DNA of 64,000 nt from Yponomeuta sedellus. Taxonomy: Eukaryota; Arthropoda; Insecta; Lepidoptera; Yponomeutidae. Numbering within the stretch: the stretch's first letter is position 1; each line of letters starts with the position of its first letter. Location of the stretch: contig OW203725.1 in NCBI GenBank assembly GCA_934045075.1, forward strand, positions 15,870,269 to 15,934,268, read 5' to 3'. The notes beneath the pieces were generated by a model that was not told the DNA's origin, did no database searches, and saw only the letters and a program-made list of their open reading frames with translations. Below, in pieces: positions 52,685 through 63,007 of this stretch. A program made the translations under genes and the position numbers.

Positions 52685-54628
52685 TCATCTTCCCAAGATC
52701 TCGATGGACTCATTCTTGTCAATCTCAATGGCAGTTCCTTTGTCTCTTGTTTGGCACAGTGCTTGCAGTCTTCCGGACACGGCCTTCGAGAGTGCGTCAG
52801 CATTTCCATGCGCCTTTCCGCTGCGGTGTTCAATAATAAAGTCGTACTGCTGCAGTTGTTCGATCCATCGAGCAACTTGCCCCTCTGGATTTTTAAATTG
52901 TAACAGCCACTTCAGGGCGGCGTGGTCAGTGCGAAGCGTAAACCGCACGCCGAGGAGATATTTGCTGAAGTGCTGTACTGTCTTTACCACAGCCAAGAGC
53001 TCCCTTCTTGTCACACAATAGTTCCTTTCAGGTTTCGATAGCGATTTACTGAAATATGCCATCACAACCTCTCTGTCGCCCTGTTTCTGCGATAACACTC
53101 CTCCGATCGCTGTGTTACTGGCGTCAGTATCAACAATGAATTGGCCGTTAGGCTGTGGGAATCCCAAGATTGGGGTCTCGCAAAGACATTTTCTTAATTT
53201 TTGAAATGAACTCTCACATGTGTCATCCCAATGAAATGACTGCTTGATTTCAGTCAGTATGTGTAAAGGCTTGGCAATTTCAGAGAACCCCTTAACAAAC
53301 CGTCTATAATATGAGCATAGCCCTAAAAATGCTCGCACTTCAGTCTTGTCTTTGGGAGTAGGCCATTTTTGCACTGCTTCGATTTTGGCTGGATCTGTCT
53401 GTATGCCTTCGCTGGTTATCACATGGCCGAGATAGCTAACCTTGTTCTTAAATAAACTGCATTTCTTCGGATTTAACTTTAAGTTTGCTCCCATTATCTT
53501 CTTAAAAACTTGCTCTAGATTTTGTAAGTGGTCCTCAAAATCCGTACCCATGATTATGACGTCATCCAAGTAGACAAGGCAGGCTTCCCCAACTAATCCG
53601 GCCAGTACGCACTCCATAAGTCGTTCGAATGTAGCTGGCGCGTTGCACAATCCAAAAGGCATCACGTTAAATTGCCATAAACCTTTGCCAGTTGAAAACG
53701 CTGTCTTCTCTTTATCCTTCGGATCAATTTCCACTTGCCAATAGCCCGATTTCAGATCTATTGTCGAGAATCATTTCATACCACTCAATGTGTCCAGGGT
53801 ATCGTCTATTCGTGGCAGTGGATAACTATCGTTCTTGGTCACATCGTTAAGCCGTCGATAGTCTACACAGAACCTTGTGCTACTATCTTTCTTCTTTACC
53901 AATACAACGGGAGAACACCATGGGCTAGCAGAAGGTTCTATAATCTTGTTTCTCTTCATGTCGTCCAACATGTCTTGTACTTCCTTTTCTTTGGCAATCG
54001 GTATGCGCCTCGCTCGCTGACGAATAGGTCGCTCCTGTCCGGTGTCGATTTTGTGCTGAACTAACGATGTTCTTCCAGGATTTCCTTCGTCAGAGAAGAT
54101 ATCCCTAAAGCGCAGTAGCAACCTCTTAGCTTTCATGCTTTGCGAATAGCTCAGATTACTCTTAGAATCCTCAAGGAGCTTAGTGACTATAATTTCACTC
54201 CTGGTATTCGATGTGTTTGAGCTTGGAGATGATTGGCAGCTTCTCATCCAAACTGCTTCCTCACACCTTCCAATAACGTCTGTTTTGGTCGGTTGCCTTT
54301 CCTTCTTAGGACACTTGAATTGCAGATGCCTTCTTTCCCCACACATGTAACACATGCGCCCGGAGTTTCTCTTGGGAGGTGTCTTGATCTCTTTAACCTC
54401 CTCCGTAACTTCTCGAAGTTTATACGCTTGCCGGATATCATGACGCACAGCTTCTACTTCCAGGGCGTTTGCCAGAGCTTCTTTTAATGAAGAATGGTGG
54501 CGAAGCGTTACTGCAGCCCTAATTTCAAGATCCTTGATCCCGTCGACGAAGGCTTGTAAAATATTCGTGTCCACCATTTTACTATCAGCAGAAGGGTATG
54601 CCTTTCGAACCAACTTCTCAATTTCCAA
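52685..54628 (-). pseudogene. Gypsy nucleocapsid, reverse transcriptase and RNase H, protease absent
   Basis: The block 53771-54628 has a CCHC knuckle ([14 protein letters not shown]) followed within about 65 residues by the reverse transcriptase start ([16 protein letters not shown], then [15 protein letters not shown]). No DSG/DTG protease motif lies between, suggesting an internal deletion. A break at about 53760 leads to the block 52685-53734 with VMPFGLCNAPATFERLM, the catalytic CLVYLDDVIIM, and RNase H (FIVDTDASNTAIGG, then LRTDHAALKWL). It is inactive as it stands. Confidence 0.8.
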
Positions 54629-55779
54629 CGCCCATTGTTGAAGTCCTTCACCCAGGCGCTGAGTCCGGTCGCGTAGCTGAGCACGAAAAACGTGTTCCAG
54701 ATGTCGTTCCCATATCTAGCCTCAAGTGCCTCCAGCAAGTCTTTGAACTCGCTGCCTGAGGTGGGCAGTGCCTCCAGGACAGATAAAGCCGAACCTCTGA
54801 GCGCGACGGTGAGGGCTGTCAGGCTCTGTTCGTCCGTCCACCCGTTTAAAGCAGCGACAGTCTGGAACTGCTGGCGGTAGGCGACCCAAGACGTAGTACC
54901 ATCGTACGGAGGCACCTTCACTTTAGGCCCGTGAAGGTGCCTCCGTACGATGTTTAAGTTTATGCTGACAACTCCGCTCGATGTAACTCCAGCAGCTTTA
55001 ATACGCCGAACTTCCTGCTCTAGTCCAGTGAGGCCGGTTTTCACATTTTTTAGGTCATCCTCTAATTCGGAAACCCGTTCGTTCACTACCTCTACATCTT
55101 CATGTAGCTTAGCGACCGTATCACTGAACTTTGTAACAGCAGAAAGGATCACCTGTTGATCAGCCTTCTGTTCTTCTCGTAGGCCTCTTTGTTCTTCTCG
55201 CAGGCCTCTCTGTTCTTCTTGCAGGCACTGCATCTGCTTGCTCTGTTGTTCTTGCAGGCACTGCATCTGCTTGCTCTGTTCTTCTCGCAGGCCACTCTGT
55301 TCTTCTTGCAAACACTGCATCTGCTTGCTCTGTTCTTCTCGCATGCCCTTCAACATTGCCATCAGGCACGACATATCCAAAACCTCCATTGTACGTGACT
55401 GAGGTTTAATGTCTTCGGTGGGCGTGGCCAGGTGGGCGTGGCTACGAGGCGGAGCCTGTTGGTCGGTAGGTGAAACCTGGTGGTCAAGGCCGGTGGGCGG
55501 AGCCTGGTGCACGGGGGCGGTGGCCGTGGCCTGGTGGGCGTGGCCAGTAGGCAGAGCCACTGGGCAGGTATGCTGTGTCTCCACTACGTGCGTGGCCTGG
55601 TGGGCGGGGCCAGGGGGCGTGGCTTGGTCGGTGGGCGTGGCCGGGTGGGCGGGGCCAGTGGGCGTGTCCCTTTGGCCAGTGGGCGTGGCCTGAGGGGCAG
55701 TAGGCGTGGCCTCCGCAGCACTTCTGGACCTGGTCCTCACTCCAGAAGTTTCCTCTCTCGGAGTCAGTGGCATCTCCAA
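54508..55779 (-). pseudogene. Gypsy gag with low-complexity repeats
   Basis: The frame starts at 55779. It has a Pro/Thr-rich N-terminus made of HQATPTG-type repeats, then a Gln/Glu repeat (REEQSKQMQCLQ units, about six), a coiled coil, and a capsid-like block (VPPYDGTTSWVAYRQQFQ). Near 54660 the frame leaves the gag sequence, which resumes in 53771-54628. A perfect hairpin at 54900-54952 lies inside the capsid start. The antisense frames at 55189-55842 mirror these repeats and are not genes. Confidence 0.75.
54900..54952. repeat. Perfect hairpin inside gag
   Basis: Arms 54900-54921 and 54931-54952 are 22-bp exact inverse copies with a 9-base loop; the arm starts CATCGTACGGAGGCACC. It keeps an open gag frame. 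It is one of several perfect short-loop hairpins in the window. Confidence 0.9.
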
Positions 55780-56370
55780 ATCCCCAATTCTGACACCAAA
55801 TTACGGGCTAGGGTTCTGGATATGGATGTAAAACGCCAATGACAACTTCTTAGGATTTATTCACGCGGGGTCTGGTCTGCAGGTCTTCACGACACGAAGT
55901 CCACACGTAGATTCCAATCGCAGATTCAATCGAAGTCCAATAGTATCGCTGAGGTCGTAGGTTATCGCTCGTATCGCAGGTATGTTCGCTCGAAGTTCAC
56001 TCTTCGCTATTCCAAACGGAACTGACAGCGACTGGTGTTCTTCTCGACACGCCCGAAGGGCGAGGCGGGGAGGCGCTTACTAGGCGACGGCCTATTTACG
56101 CGGTTGCGCCGCTGTCCGTAGAGACGGACAGGTCCTTGGGTTGGGGCCGGTTGGTCCCTGGGTCATGTCCTGGGTCTTCGAAGCTTCTGTCGTCGGTGAG
56201 ATCAAGCACTGCCGGGTGGAACTCCATTGGGAGAAGCCCAGCAGGCGATACTCAACCGACGACTCTTCGGTGTCACATCAGGTTCGTCTTCACGCCGCCG
56301 GCGAGGTCGAGCCCTGCTGGGCGCCCATCAGCCGGCGGCGTCAGGGTTGTATGTCTGGGGATAAATGGGG

Positions 56371-58300
56371 TCAGTCGTGGGTGGGAGAGGCAGTCACAGG
56401 GCCAAGCAGGTCCCGTGGTAGCCCCCTCCCGTCCGGTGGCCGCGCGTGGTATGGCGCCAGCTCCCGCAGGTGTAGGAAGCCGGAGTTCTCCGAGCGGCCA
56501 AACATGGCCTTGGTCAGGCGAGCGATGAAATCGTCCAGGCTCTCCATATGCAGATCCCTTGCAATCGTTGCATTCCGCACGAAGCGCGGGGCGTCCACGA
56601 TGGTCCGTAGGGCAAGCGACTGCTGTGCTCTGAGTCGCTGCCGGTTGCACTCTTTCACAAGCGCGTACCACGCTGGAGCAGCATATGTGAGACGCGTCCG
56701 TATGTACGCCTTGTAGACGCCGAGCCTCACGCGGAGCGGGAGCCGCGACCGGAGGACCGGCCGCAGGAGGGCGCGGGCAGCGCGCACCTGGTTCACGACG
56801 TTGGTGACGTGATGCTTCATCGTGAGGCGGCGATCGATAGTGACACCCAGGTATTTAACCGTGGATGCCCACTCGATGCTCTGCCCCATCATGGTGAGCG
56901 GCGTTGGAGGGTTCCGTTGCGCGGTCACCATGATCGCCTGAGTCTTGGCCACGTTGACTGACAATCTCCACTTCTTCAGCCACGCAGGAAGGGCGTCCAG
57001 GGTTCTCTGCAGCTTGCAGGCGGCGTGCTGTTTCCGTATGGAGGAGGAGAGGTAGGCGGCGTCGTCGGCGTAAAGCGCCAACATCGCGCCTTCCTCCACG
57101 GGGATGTCGTCCGTGTACCAGCTGTAGCACACGGGCGAGAGGCAGCTACCCTGGGGCACCCCGGCTCTGATAGCTCTTGTAGTAGAGAGGGCGTCTTCAA
57201 CCGCCACTTGAAAACTCCTCCCCTCCAGGAAGCTGCCCACGGTCTTGACTACTCGACGCGGAGTAGTAGATGTGGACAGCTTGTGGAGCAGACCGGGGTG
57301 CCAGACGCGGTCGAAAGCTTTCTCCATGTCCAAGAACACTGCTATGGTGACCTCCTTTTTGTTCCAGGCGATCGCCATCTGGTGCAGCACTCTTGCCAGC
57401 TGATGACAGGTGGAGTGTTCGGCTCGAAAGCCGAACTGCTCGACGCGTGGCTGTATGTGAGGCACGAGGTGCAGAAGCAGCAACTTTTCGAAGAGTTTCG
57501 AGGTGGAGGACAGCAAGGTGATGGGACGATAGCTCCCAGGCTTCAGGACGTTCTTGCCGGGCTTCGGCAGCATGATGACACGGCCGACTTTCCAGGGTCT
57601 CGGGAACTGACCGGTGCGGAGGATGCCATTGAATATGCGCGTCAGCGTCGCGATGGCGCGCGGGGGTAGGTGGCGCAGGGCTTCGTTGTTGACTCGGTCA
57701 GGTCCGGGGGCTTTTCGGAGTTTCGTTCGGCGTATCATGCGTTGTATTTGACCCGGTGAGAAGACGATGGGGTCCTCTTCGGGGGCTATCGGTCGCGCAA
57801 GGTAGTCCTCCAGATGCCTCCGGATCTGCTCCTCGTGCTCATGGTCGTCGCTGGGGTTGGGCTTGAACTGCTCCTCCAAGTGGTCTGCGAAGATCTCCGC
57901 TCGGTCTTCGGCCCGGTAGCGTGGGGTACCGTCACCGGCCAGAAGTGGGCGAGTCGGAGGTTTCTGTCCGGAGAGAAGGCGGCACAGGCGGTGGATGTCC
58001 GTCCAGTTTTCACCAGCTCCCTCGACCGTGCGGTGCCAAGATTCGGTTGCGGCTGTTTCCAGGGCGGCCGATACGGCTTCCGCAAGGGAGTTGAGCTGGG
58101 TTTTCAGGGTTGGGCATCGGGTGCGCTGCCATTGTCTCCGTAGTCTTCGCTTCCTCTCGATCATCGACAGGATGTGTGCGGGGATCTGGCGGCGTCTCCT
58201 ACGGGGGGTTTCTACACGCGACGCGCGGAGCGCTTCGCCCGCACATGTGGCGAAGTCGTCTGCGGCAGCGTCCACGTCCGATGACGAGTTGACGGGGCGG
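56371..58300 (-). pseudogene. LINE reverse transcriptase, long open frame
   Basis: The open frame extends to 58356 but true protein sequence starts near 58300; the first 15-20 codons of the frame are antisense to the inverted endonuclease. Motifs are RKAPGPDRVNNEALRHL, GSYRPITLLSSTSKLFEK, IAVFLDMEKAFDRVWH (first palm Asp), AGVPQGSCLSP, ALYADDAAYLS (catalytic YADD) and KYLGVTID. The protein ends in the thumb and a short Arg-rich tail. The frame is intact for about 640 codons, implying a young insertion, but without the normal 5' end it is a dead copy. Confidence 0.85.
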
Positions 58301-58585
58301 GTAGGGATCGCTGGTGACTTCAACTGCAAGCACACGGCGTGGAACTCCAACGGCATATGCCCTGACGGCCGCCGACTCCTCGATGACGCAGAGAGGTACG
58401 AGTATGAGGTACTCGGTCCCGAGGTACCGACCCACTACCCGTACACGGCAGCGCACCTGCCCGACGTCATCGACCTCACCGTGACCCGGGGCTTCAGTAC
58501 CCAGCCCACGAATGACGTCCTGGACGACCACATGATCTCCGACCATCAGCCCGTCCTGTTAACCCTGACACAGGAGCCCACGAGG
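58300..58585 (+). pseudogene. Inverted LINE endonuclease fragment
   Basis: Plus-strand sequence codes AGDFNCKHTAWNS, HLPDVIDLTVTRG and ISDHQPVLL, the catalytic end of an apurinic-type endonuclease (Asp/Asn and SDH motifs). It stops at the target duplication. It is opposite in strand to the reverse transcriptase of the same insertion. Confidence 0.85.
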
Positions 58586-58984
58586 ACTGACAGCGCGCCG
58601 CGGCGACCGCTATTTATATCCGCCGGCAAGGGTTCTAGAACATTCACGTACGTACCTACACTCGGTGCACGCGGCAACGACTCTAGAACAAAGTCCTTGT
58701 CAAAGAGATTTGAACCTTATACTAGTGGACATACGAGTCACTATTGCTTGCAGCGTTTTATTGTTTACTAAAACGCAGCATGCGGCGACTATTCGATAGG
58801 CTTCCAGAAGGCTCTATTCTAGATGGTTCGGGATAGGACCGCGACAATATATAACACACAAATAGAAAAGTCCCACACCGATTTAGATCAAAAAATTAAG
58901 GTCGCGGGAAAATAGGTGGTATTGTATTTCAAAAGCAAAGCATATACAGGAAAAAAACTCTTTTGTTTATATTTTTTATATCCA

Positions 58985-59440
58985 TATAAAAAGCGGTAGT
59001 AACGCAGCGGTAGAACGCCAGGCTCACATTGTGGGGTCAGAGACGGGGAGGTCGTGGGTTCGAATCCCGGCACATGCCGAGATGGTATTGGTACCCCTCT
59101 GGAACACTAGTTCTACCAAGGAGTGCACCTGGTAGTACTAATCACCCGATATACCAATTTACGATATACTTAAGTTTCAAAGTTACGTAGGCGCATTTGT
59201 GAAATTGTAGTAGCACCAGGTAACCGTGAAGGAAAACATCGTGAGGAAACTCGAGTGGTGATTATATTGGTATTGGTGACGGTTTGGCTTTTCGTATCTC
59301 AACTGCAAATGAATCTATTTTTGGCCTAAAGGAAGATGTGTTCACATACCTCAGCGCTTGAAATGATCAATGCGTGGTTGGCAATTGTGGTAAGTCCATA
59401 CTCTCTCTATGAGAGAAAGCCCGTGCTTTGCATTGAGACA
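58985..59440 (+). repeat. tRNA-headed SINE with RTE-type tail
   Basis: The start has AACGCAGCGGTAGAACGCC (box A-like) and GGGTTCGAATCCCGGCAC (box B). Further on come GGTAACCGTGAAGGAAAAC and ATCGTGAGGAAAC, a tail motif of insect retroposons, then near 59410 CTCTATGAGAGAAAGCCCGT and GACATATA. This looks like a SINE sharing its 3' end with an RTE-type LINE. It is not called as a tRNA gene because the stems do not fit. Confidence 0.6.
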
Positions 59441-60106
59441 TATACATAAACAAAAACAAAATAATGAGAGCTACATGGACCAATAAAAGTAAACATACGA
59501 AATTATAAAACCATCGCAAGGTCCAACCAGTAAGATCGCAAGCTGAAAAGCAAATGTAATTTATATAAAGCAACACTACCTAGTTAAAAATACCAATCAC
59601 CTAACCAGAAAACAAAAGACAGTGAAATTAACAGGAAAATATTAAAAACGGACTGTAAGCCATTTTTGAAGGCTTCGGCCACTTTCGAAACCTAAGTTTC
59701 GAAACCAGTTTCGAAAAGAGAATTATTTTGCTTTTTAGGAAACCTGGTTTCGAATAAAGAAAAATCATTCTGTTTTCGAAGCTGGTTTCCAATACAGAAA
59801 CCTAAAATCTTCTTTTGAAACTCTTTCTTGGATCAAGGGTATGCACAAAACTAATTTTTCATTTCTCATACTCGGAAAGTAGTGTTGTTTTGATCTGATT
59901 ATTGGGTGGAAACTCATACAAATTACTTCCCACCCAAGGGCGGAAATGAACTTTAAAAATAGAACTACTGTCAGTTGTGAAGAGTTTTAGTAATAAATAG
60001 GCTTTAAAAAAAAAAATAATAAAAAAAAATTCTGCGGCCATGTGAGTTTCTAAACAGCCAGTGTGAATTTAGCGTAAACTTCTTTAAGCGGAATAAGTCG
60101 CAAAAA

Positions 60107-60583
60107 TGAGGGATTTTTCTGACAGCTATTAAAAAAAAAATAGTTCTAAAAGCTAAAATGAGATGGCGCTGAATCGCAAGGGTTTACCTTTTTTGTTTGT
60201 TATTGCTTGCCACAGGTAAAAACTTTATTGCTGTTTTGCGATTTCATCAACTGGAAGGAATCTAATCTGTGATCAACTGATCAATCATCTATTCTATGTC
60301 ATTCGGTTTCTCCTGTGGTTACGCGAATGTTCTGTTCTCCTGTTCTCCTCTGTTATTGTTACGACGACCCTGGCTTTTCTTTTGGAATGTTCTGGCATAA
60401 CAATAATAATGCAAGAGCCAAAATAAAGAGGGAGGAAATACCACGTGATCTGTGGACTGTGGACCACAGAATAAACTGGAAAGTGGCAAATCCCATTAAA
60501 AAAACAAAAACCCTTACTTAAAAACGCCATCTACTGACAAATTTAGAACTAATTTTCTTAGCTGTCAGAAAAATCCCTCATTA
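60107..60583. mobile_element. TIR element nested in the fold-back element
   Basis: ATGAGGGATTTTTCTGACAG at about 60107 is exactly inverted at about 60562-60583. Internal DNA includes purine-rich and AT-rich tracts with no transposase. No clear target duplication was seen. It is absent from the copy at 36782-37687, so it was inserted after the two copies separated. Confidence 0.6.
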
Positions 60584-60624
60584 CGAGGTAAGTTCCATAT
60601 TTAAAATTAAAAAAGTCGACTTAA

Positions 60625-60720
60625 CAGCTCAGTTGGGAGAGCGCTGGCACGATTAGCCAGAGGTCGCGTTTTCGAGTCCCGGCATGGGTAGAATTTTTAG
60701 CCTCTAAAAAAATTTTAAAA
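60625..60720 (+). repeat. SINE copy inside fold-back copy 2
   Basis: AGCTCAGTTGGGAGAGCGC (box A) and a changed box B (TTTTCGAGTCCC) are followed by GGGTAGAATTTTTAGCCTC. The same variant box B occurs at about 37220 in fold-back copy 1, so both copies inherited one SINE insertion. Confidence 0.75.
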
Positions 60721-61556
60721 TTGTTAGTAACATTTTGTTTGAACATTTTACAACAAAGTTTTTTTCTCTTACAGTAATAGAAACAATATTGCAGACATCA
60801 CCGCAAGGTTCGGCACTCAGGATTACGGCAGGAGTGGTGAACTTATTCCCGTAACTAATGTAGAAATACGAGTACACCCATACTTCCGCCTTGGAAGTCC
60901 GGACTACGATCTGTGTATGCTGAGGTAGAAGATTTCATTTGTCCTATAAAAAAAATAGTTTTGTGCATACCCTTGATCCATAAAAGAGTTTCAAAAGAAG
61001 ATTTTAGATTTCTGTATTGGAAACCAGCTTCGAAAACAGAATGATTTTTCATTATTCGAAACCAGGTTTCCTAAAAAACAAAATAATTCTCTTTTCGAAA
61101 CTGTTTTCGAAAGTGGCCGAAGGGTTTTTGAATACCTCTATAATGTAAATTTCACTGTGTTGGGTTAACGACTTTAACATTTTCAAACAGTTGAGAAATG
61201 TCTATGTATTGAGCCCCAGCTGTCAATACAGCGGCTTAAGAAAAATAATAAAATTTATTTTGCAACCCAATAGGGACTTAAATAGAGGACCAGTGTTGCT
61301 ATTTCTATGCGTAAGACAAAGGAAGCAGACCAAATAGATAAATATTCATAGTAAAAATTATAGTAGGCTAGGGGAGTGTTAAAATGTAGTGTATGTTAGA
61401 AGAAAGTGTTAAAAAAATCATAAATTGATAACCATAATACTCAAAGGAACAGACAGTAAAGAAAATGCAATCTATCATATGAGTATTCATAAAAATATTC
61501 TATTAAACTTCGCACAAATACCTGGCATCTCTGCACTGTTTGGGTATTTGAGTAGG

Positions 61557-61607
61557 TAAGTTCTTAATAATTAATTTAATTATTTTAATTTAATTATTAA
61601 GAACTTA
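61557..61607. repeat. AT-rich hairpin
   Basis: TAAGTTCTTAATAATTAA is exactly inverted at about 61590-61607 across a short AT-rich loop, and pairing continues outside after a 4-base gap (TTTGAGTA and TACTCAAA). It is flanked by sequence with no other recognised feature. Confidence 0.7.
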
Positions 61608-61769
61608 CTCAAATGCTCCAAACTGAAGTAGGTACCATGTGATATTGTAATAAGACAAGAATATCACAAACAGGGACAAAACTCAGACTGAGGCCAATTG
61701 TAGCAATTAAAATATAGTGGCCATCAGCAAAAATTTAACCCACAGTATTTTGGTACTCTACTGAAAAAC

Positions 61770-62345
61770 CCTTTCGGCCGCCATGGCAACTAAACTTAGC
61801 AACCGGTTGTGAAAAAGGAATTTTTATTCTTTGTCGACAACTAGTTGCGAATAAAGAATTTTTTTCTTTTTCTTTCTATTTCTCTTTTTTTCTTTCTTTT
61901 TCTCTACGCAACTAGTTGCCAACAAGGAATTTTTCAAAAACACTAGTTGCAGTAGAGAATCTATTTTTTCCTTACCCAACCATGTAGTAATGTAGTCCTC
62001 AACTAATACAATAATATAACAAACACTGATCTATAAGTTTATTTAAAAATAACCCTAGCCAGAAATTCTAGATATAGGATTTATATACGGATTGACCGCA
62101 AAGATTGTCAACGAATGAATAAAACTTCCTATAACTTCTGTCGCAACCAGTTGCCAAGAAAGATTATAAATTTTTTCACAACTGGTTGAGAAAGTCAGTT
62201 CCCATGACGGATAAAGTATTCTTTGTTTACAACTAGTTGCGAATAAAGAAAAAAAATTCTTTGTTCGCAACTAGTTACCGACAAAAAATATAAATTACTT
62301 TTTCACAACCGGTTGCGAAGTTTAGTTGCCATGACGGCCGAAAGG
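61770..62345. mobile_element. Fold-back element, GCAAC-type palindromes
   Basis: TGAAAAAC is duplicated at 61762-61769 and 62346-62353. The arms start CCTTTCGGCCGCCATGGCAA (right end GCCGTCATGGCAA) and about nine near-palindromes of the GCAACTAGTTGC or GCAACCGGTTGC type occur in 576 bp (about 61800, 61837, 61908, 61941, 62143, 62178, 62230, 62267, 62306). The links between them (GAATAAAGAA, CAACAAGGAA, GAAAAAGGAA) parallel those of the GAAAC-type family. There is no coding sequence. Confidence 0.8.
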
Positions 62346-62353
62346 TGAAAAAC

Positions 62354-62520
62354 CTATTAAGAGGCTAAAAATTCCACCCATGCCGGGATTGGAACCGGCA
62401 ACCTCTGGATATCCGTGCCAGCGATCTTTCCAACTGAGCTAATGGGCGACACACCTGCATCAGTGAAATTTCGAACCTCTTTACAATATTCTCAGTATTA
62501 CTCTACTGTTACGACTAGAC
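62354..62520 (-). repeat. SINE copy beside the GCAAC fold-back element
   Basis: In minus sense it has AGCTCAGTTGGAAAGATCGC (box A), GGTTCCAATCCC (damaged box B), then GTGGAATTTTTAGCCTC. It abuts the fold-back element directly, and its tail motif AAAACCTAT overlaps that element's target duplication, so the fold-back element probably inserted into the SINE tail. The leader with AGGTTCGAAATTTCACTG is preserved at about 62465-62485. Confidence 0.7.
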
Positions 62521-63007
62521 CAGCGGTTAGTAGCTGGTGGCTCCTTAAAACATTCCCAAGTGGTTCGGTAAGCCATTATTACAATATAATAGTTACTTGA
62601 GTGTTAGTCGTACTTGAACCAACGAACGTACTTGAATGAACCAACTGGGTTGTCCTTGATGAGGGGGAAATTTGGTGAAATGGTTCCTCACAACTAAAAG
62701 ACCAATAGGCAGATGTTGTGTGTATAATAGTTGATTTTATTTCTAGCACACAATTAAACAAGAATAATAAAATCACAACACAAGGGCCAGCAAAGTTGCA
62801 AGCTGAAAGCAGTGTCAAATTAAAGCAAGGAACATAAAAACAGTGCAAGTAGATGGAGCATCGTAACCATATTACATTCACACCCATGTTCAACCAGTAG
62901 TTCCTAACATTCAGGAACACTCAACAAAATAATCTGTTTTATTTATTTCAAAGATCGTCATATGTTAGACCCTGTAAGCACTAAATATAAAGTATCAATG
63001 TACTTAC

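Larger units (their letters stand above)
56031..58585 (-). mobile_element. Jockey/R1-type LINE with an inverted 5' segment
   Basis: The insertion is bounded by a 10-bp target duplication (ACTGACAGCG). From about 58300 leftwards the minus strand codes reverse transcriptase. From about 58300 to 58585 the plus strand codes the C-terminal part of the endonuclease (GIAGDFNCKHTAWNS, then MISDHQPVLLTL). In an intact LINE both lie on one strand in the order endonuclease then reverse transcriptase, so the 5' segment has been flipped, as in twin priming. There is no poly-A at the left end. Confidence 0.85.
50893..58846 (-). mobile_element. Ty3/Gypsy LTR retrotransposon with a LINE in its 5' LTR
   Basis: LTRs of about 477 bp, with tips TGTTACGGGC and CCGCGACA in plus sense, lie at 50893-51369 (3' LTR) and 55801-58846 (5' LTR, split by a LINE). 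The flanks carry ATAT at 50889-50892 and 58847-58850. In minus sense a polypurine tract AAGAGGGGAGCAG precedes the 3' LTR, and TGGTGTCAGAATTGGG, a likely primer-binding site, follows the 5' LTR. Gag, reverse transcriptase, RNase H and integrase are in Ty3/Gypsy order. No envelope-like gene and no aspartic protease motif were found, and several frames are broken. Confidence 0.88.
55801..58846 (-). repeat. 5' LTR of the Gypsy element, split by a LINE
   Basis: LTR sequence runs 55801-56030 and resumes at 58586/58596-58846. The LINE between (56031-58585) duplicated ACTGACAGCG (56021-56030 and 58586-58595). The two parts together match the 3' LTR. Confidence 0.85.
59671..61124. mobile_element. Fold-back element, GAAAC-type palindromes, copy 2
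   Basis: TTTTTGAA is duplicated at 59663-59670 and 61125-61132. The arms (about 180 bp) start GGCTTCGGCCACTTTCGAAA and carry at least six palindromes of the GAAACCNGGTTTC type (about 59702, 59742, 59777, 61018, 61057, 61095), joined by AATAAAGAA, AATACAGAA or AAAAGAGAA links. Inside are another inverted-repeat element (60107-60583) and a SINE (about 60625-60720). The part after the SINE is shared with the copy at 36782. Confidence 0.8.

Noticed and set aside
55160..55842. Plus-strand open frames rich in Trp/Gly/Ala or Phe/Leu opposite the Gypsy gag
   Set aside because: They are exact shadows of the repetitive gag coding on the minus strand (Pro/Thr and Gln/Glu repeats) and resemble no family.
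57025..57669. 214-codon plus-strand frame
   Set aside because: It lies antisense to the intact LINE reverse transcriptase and is explained by its GC-rich codon use.
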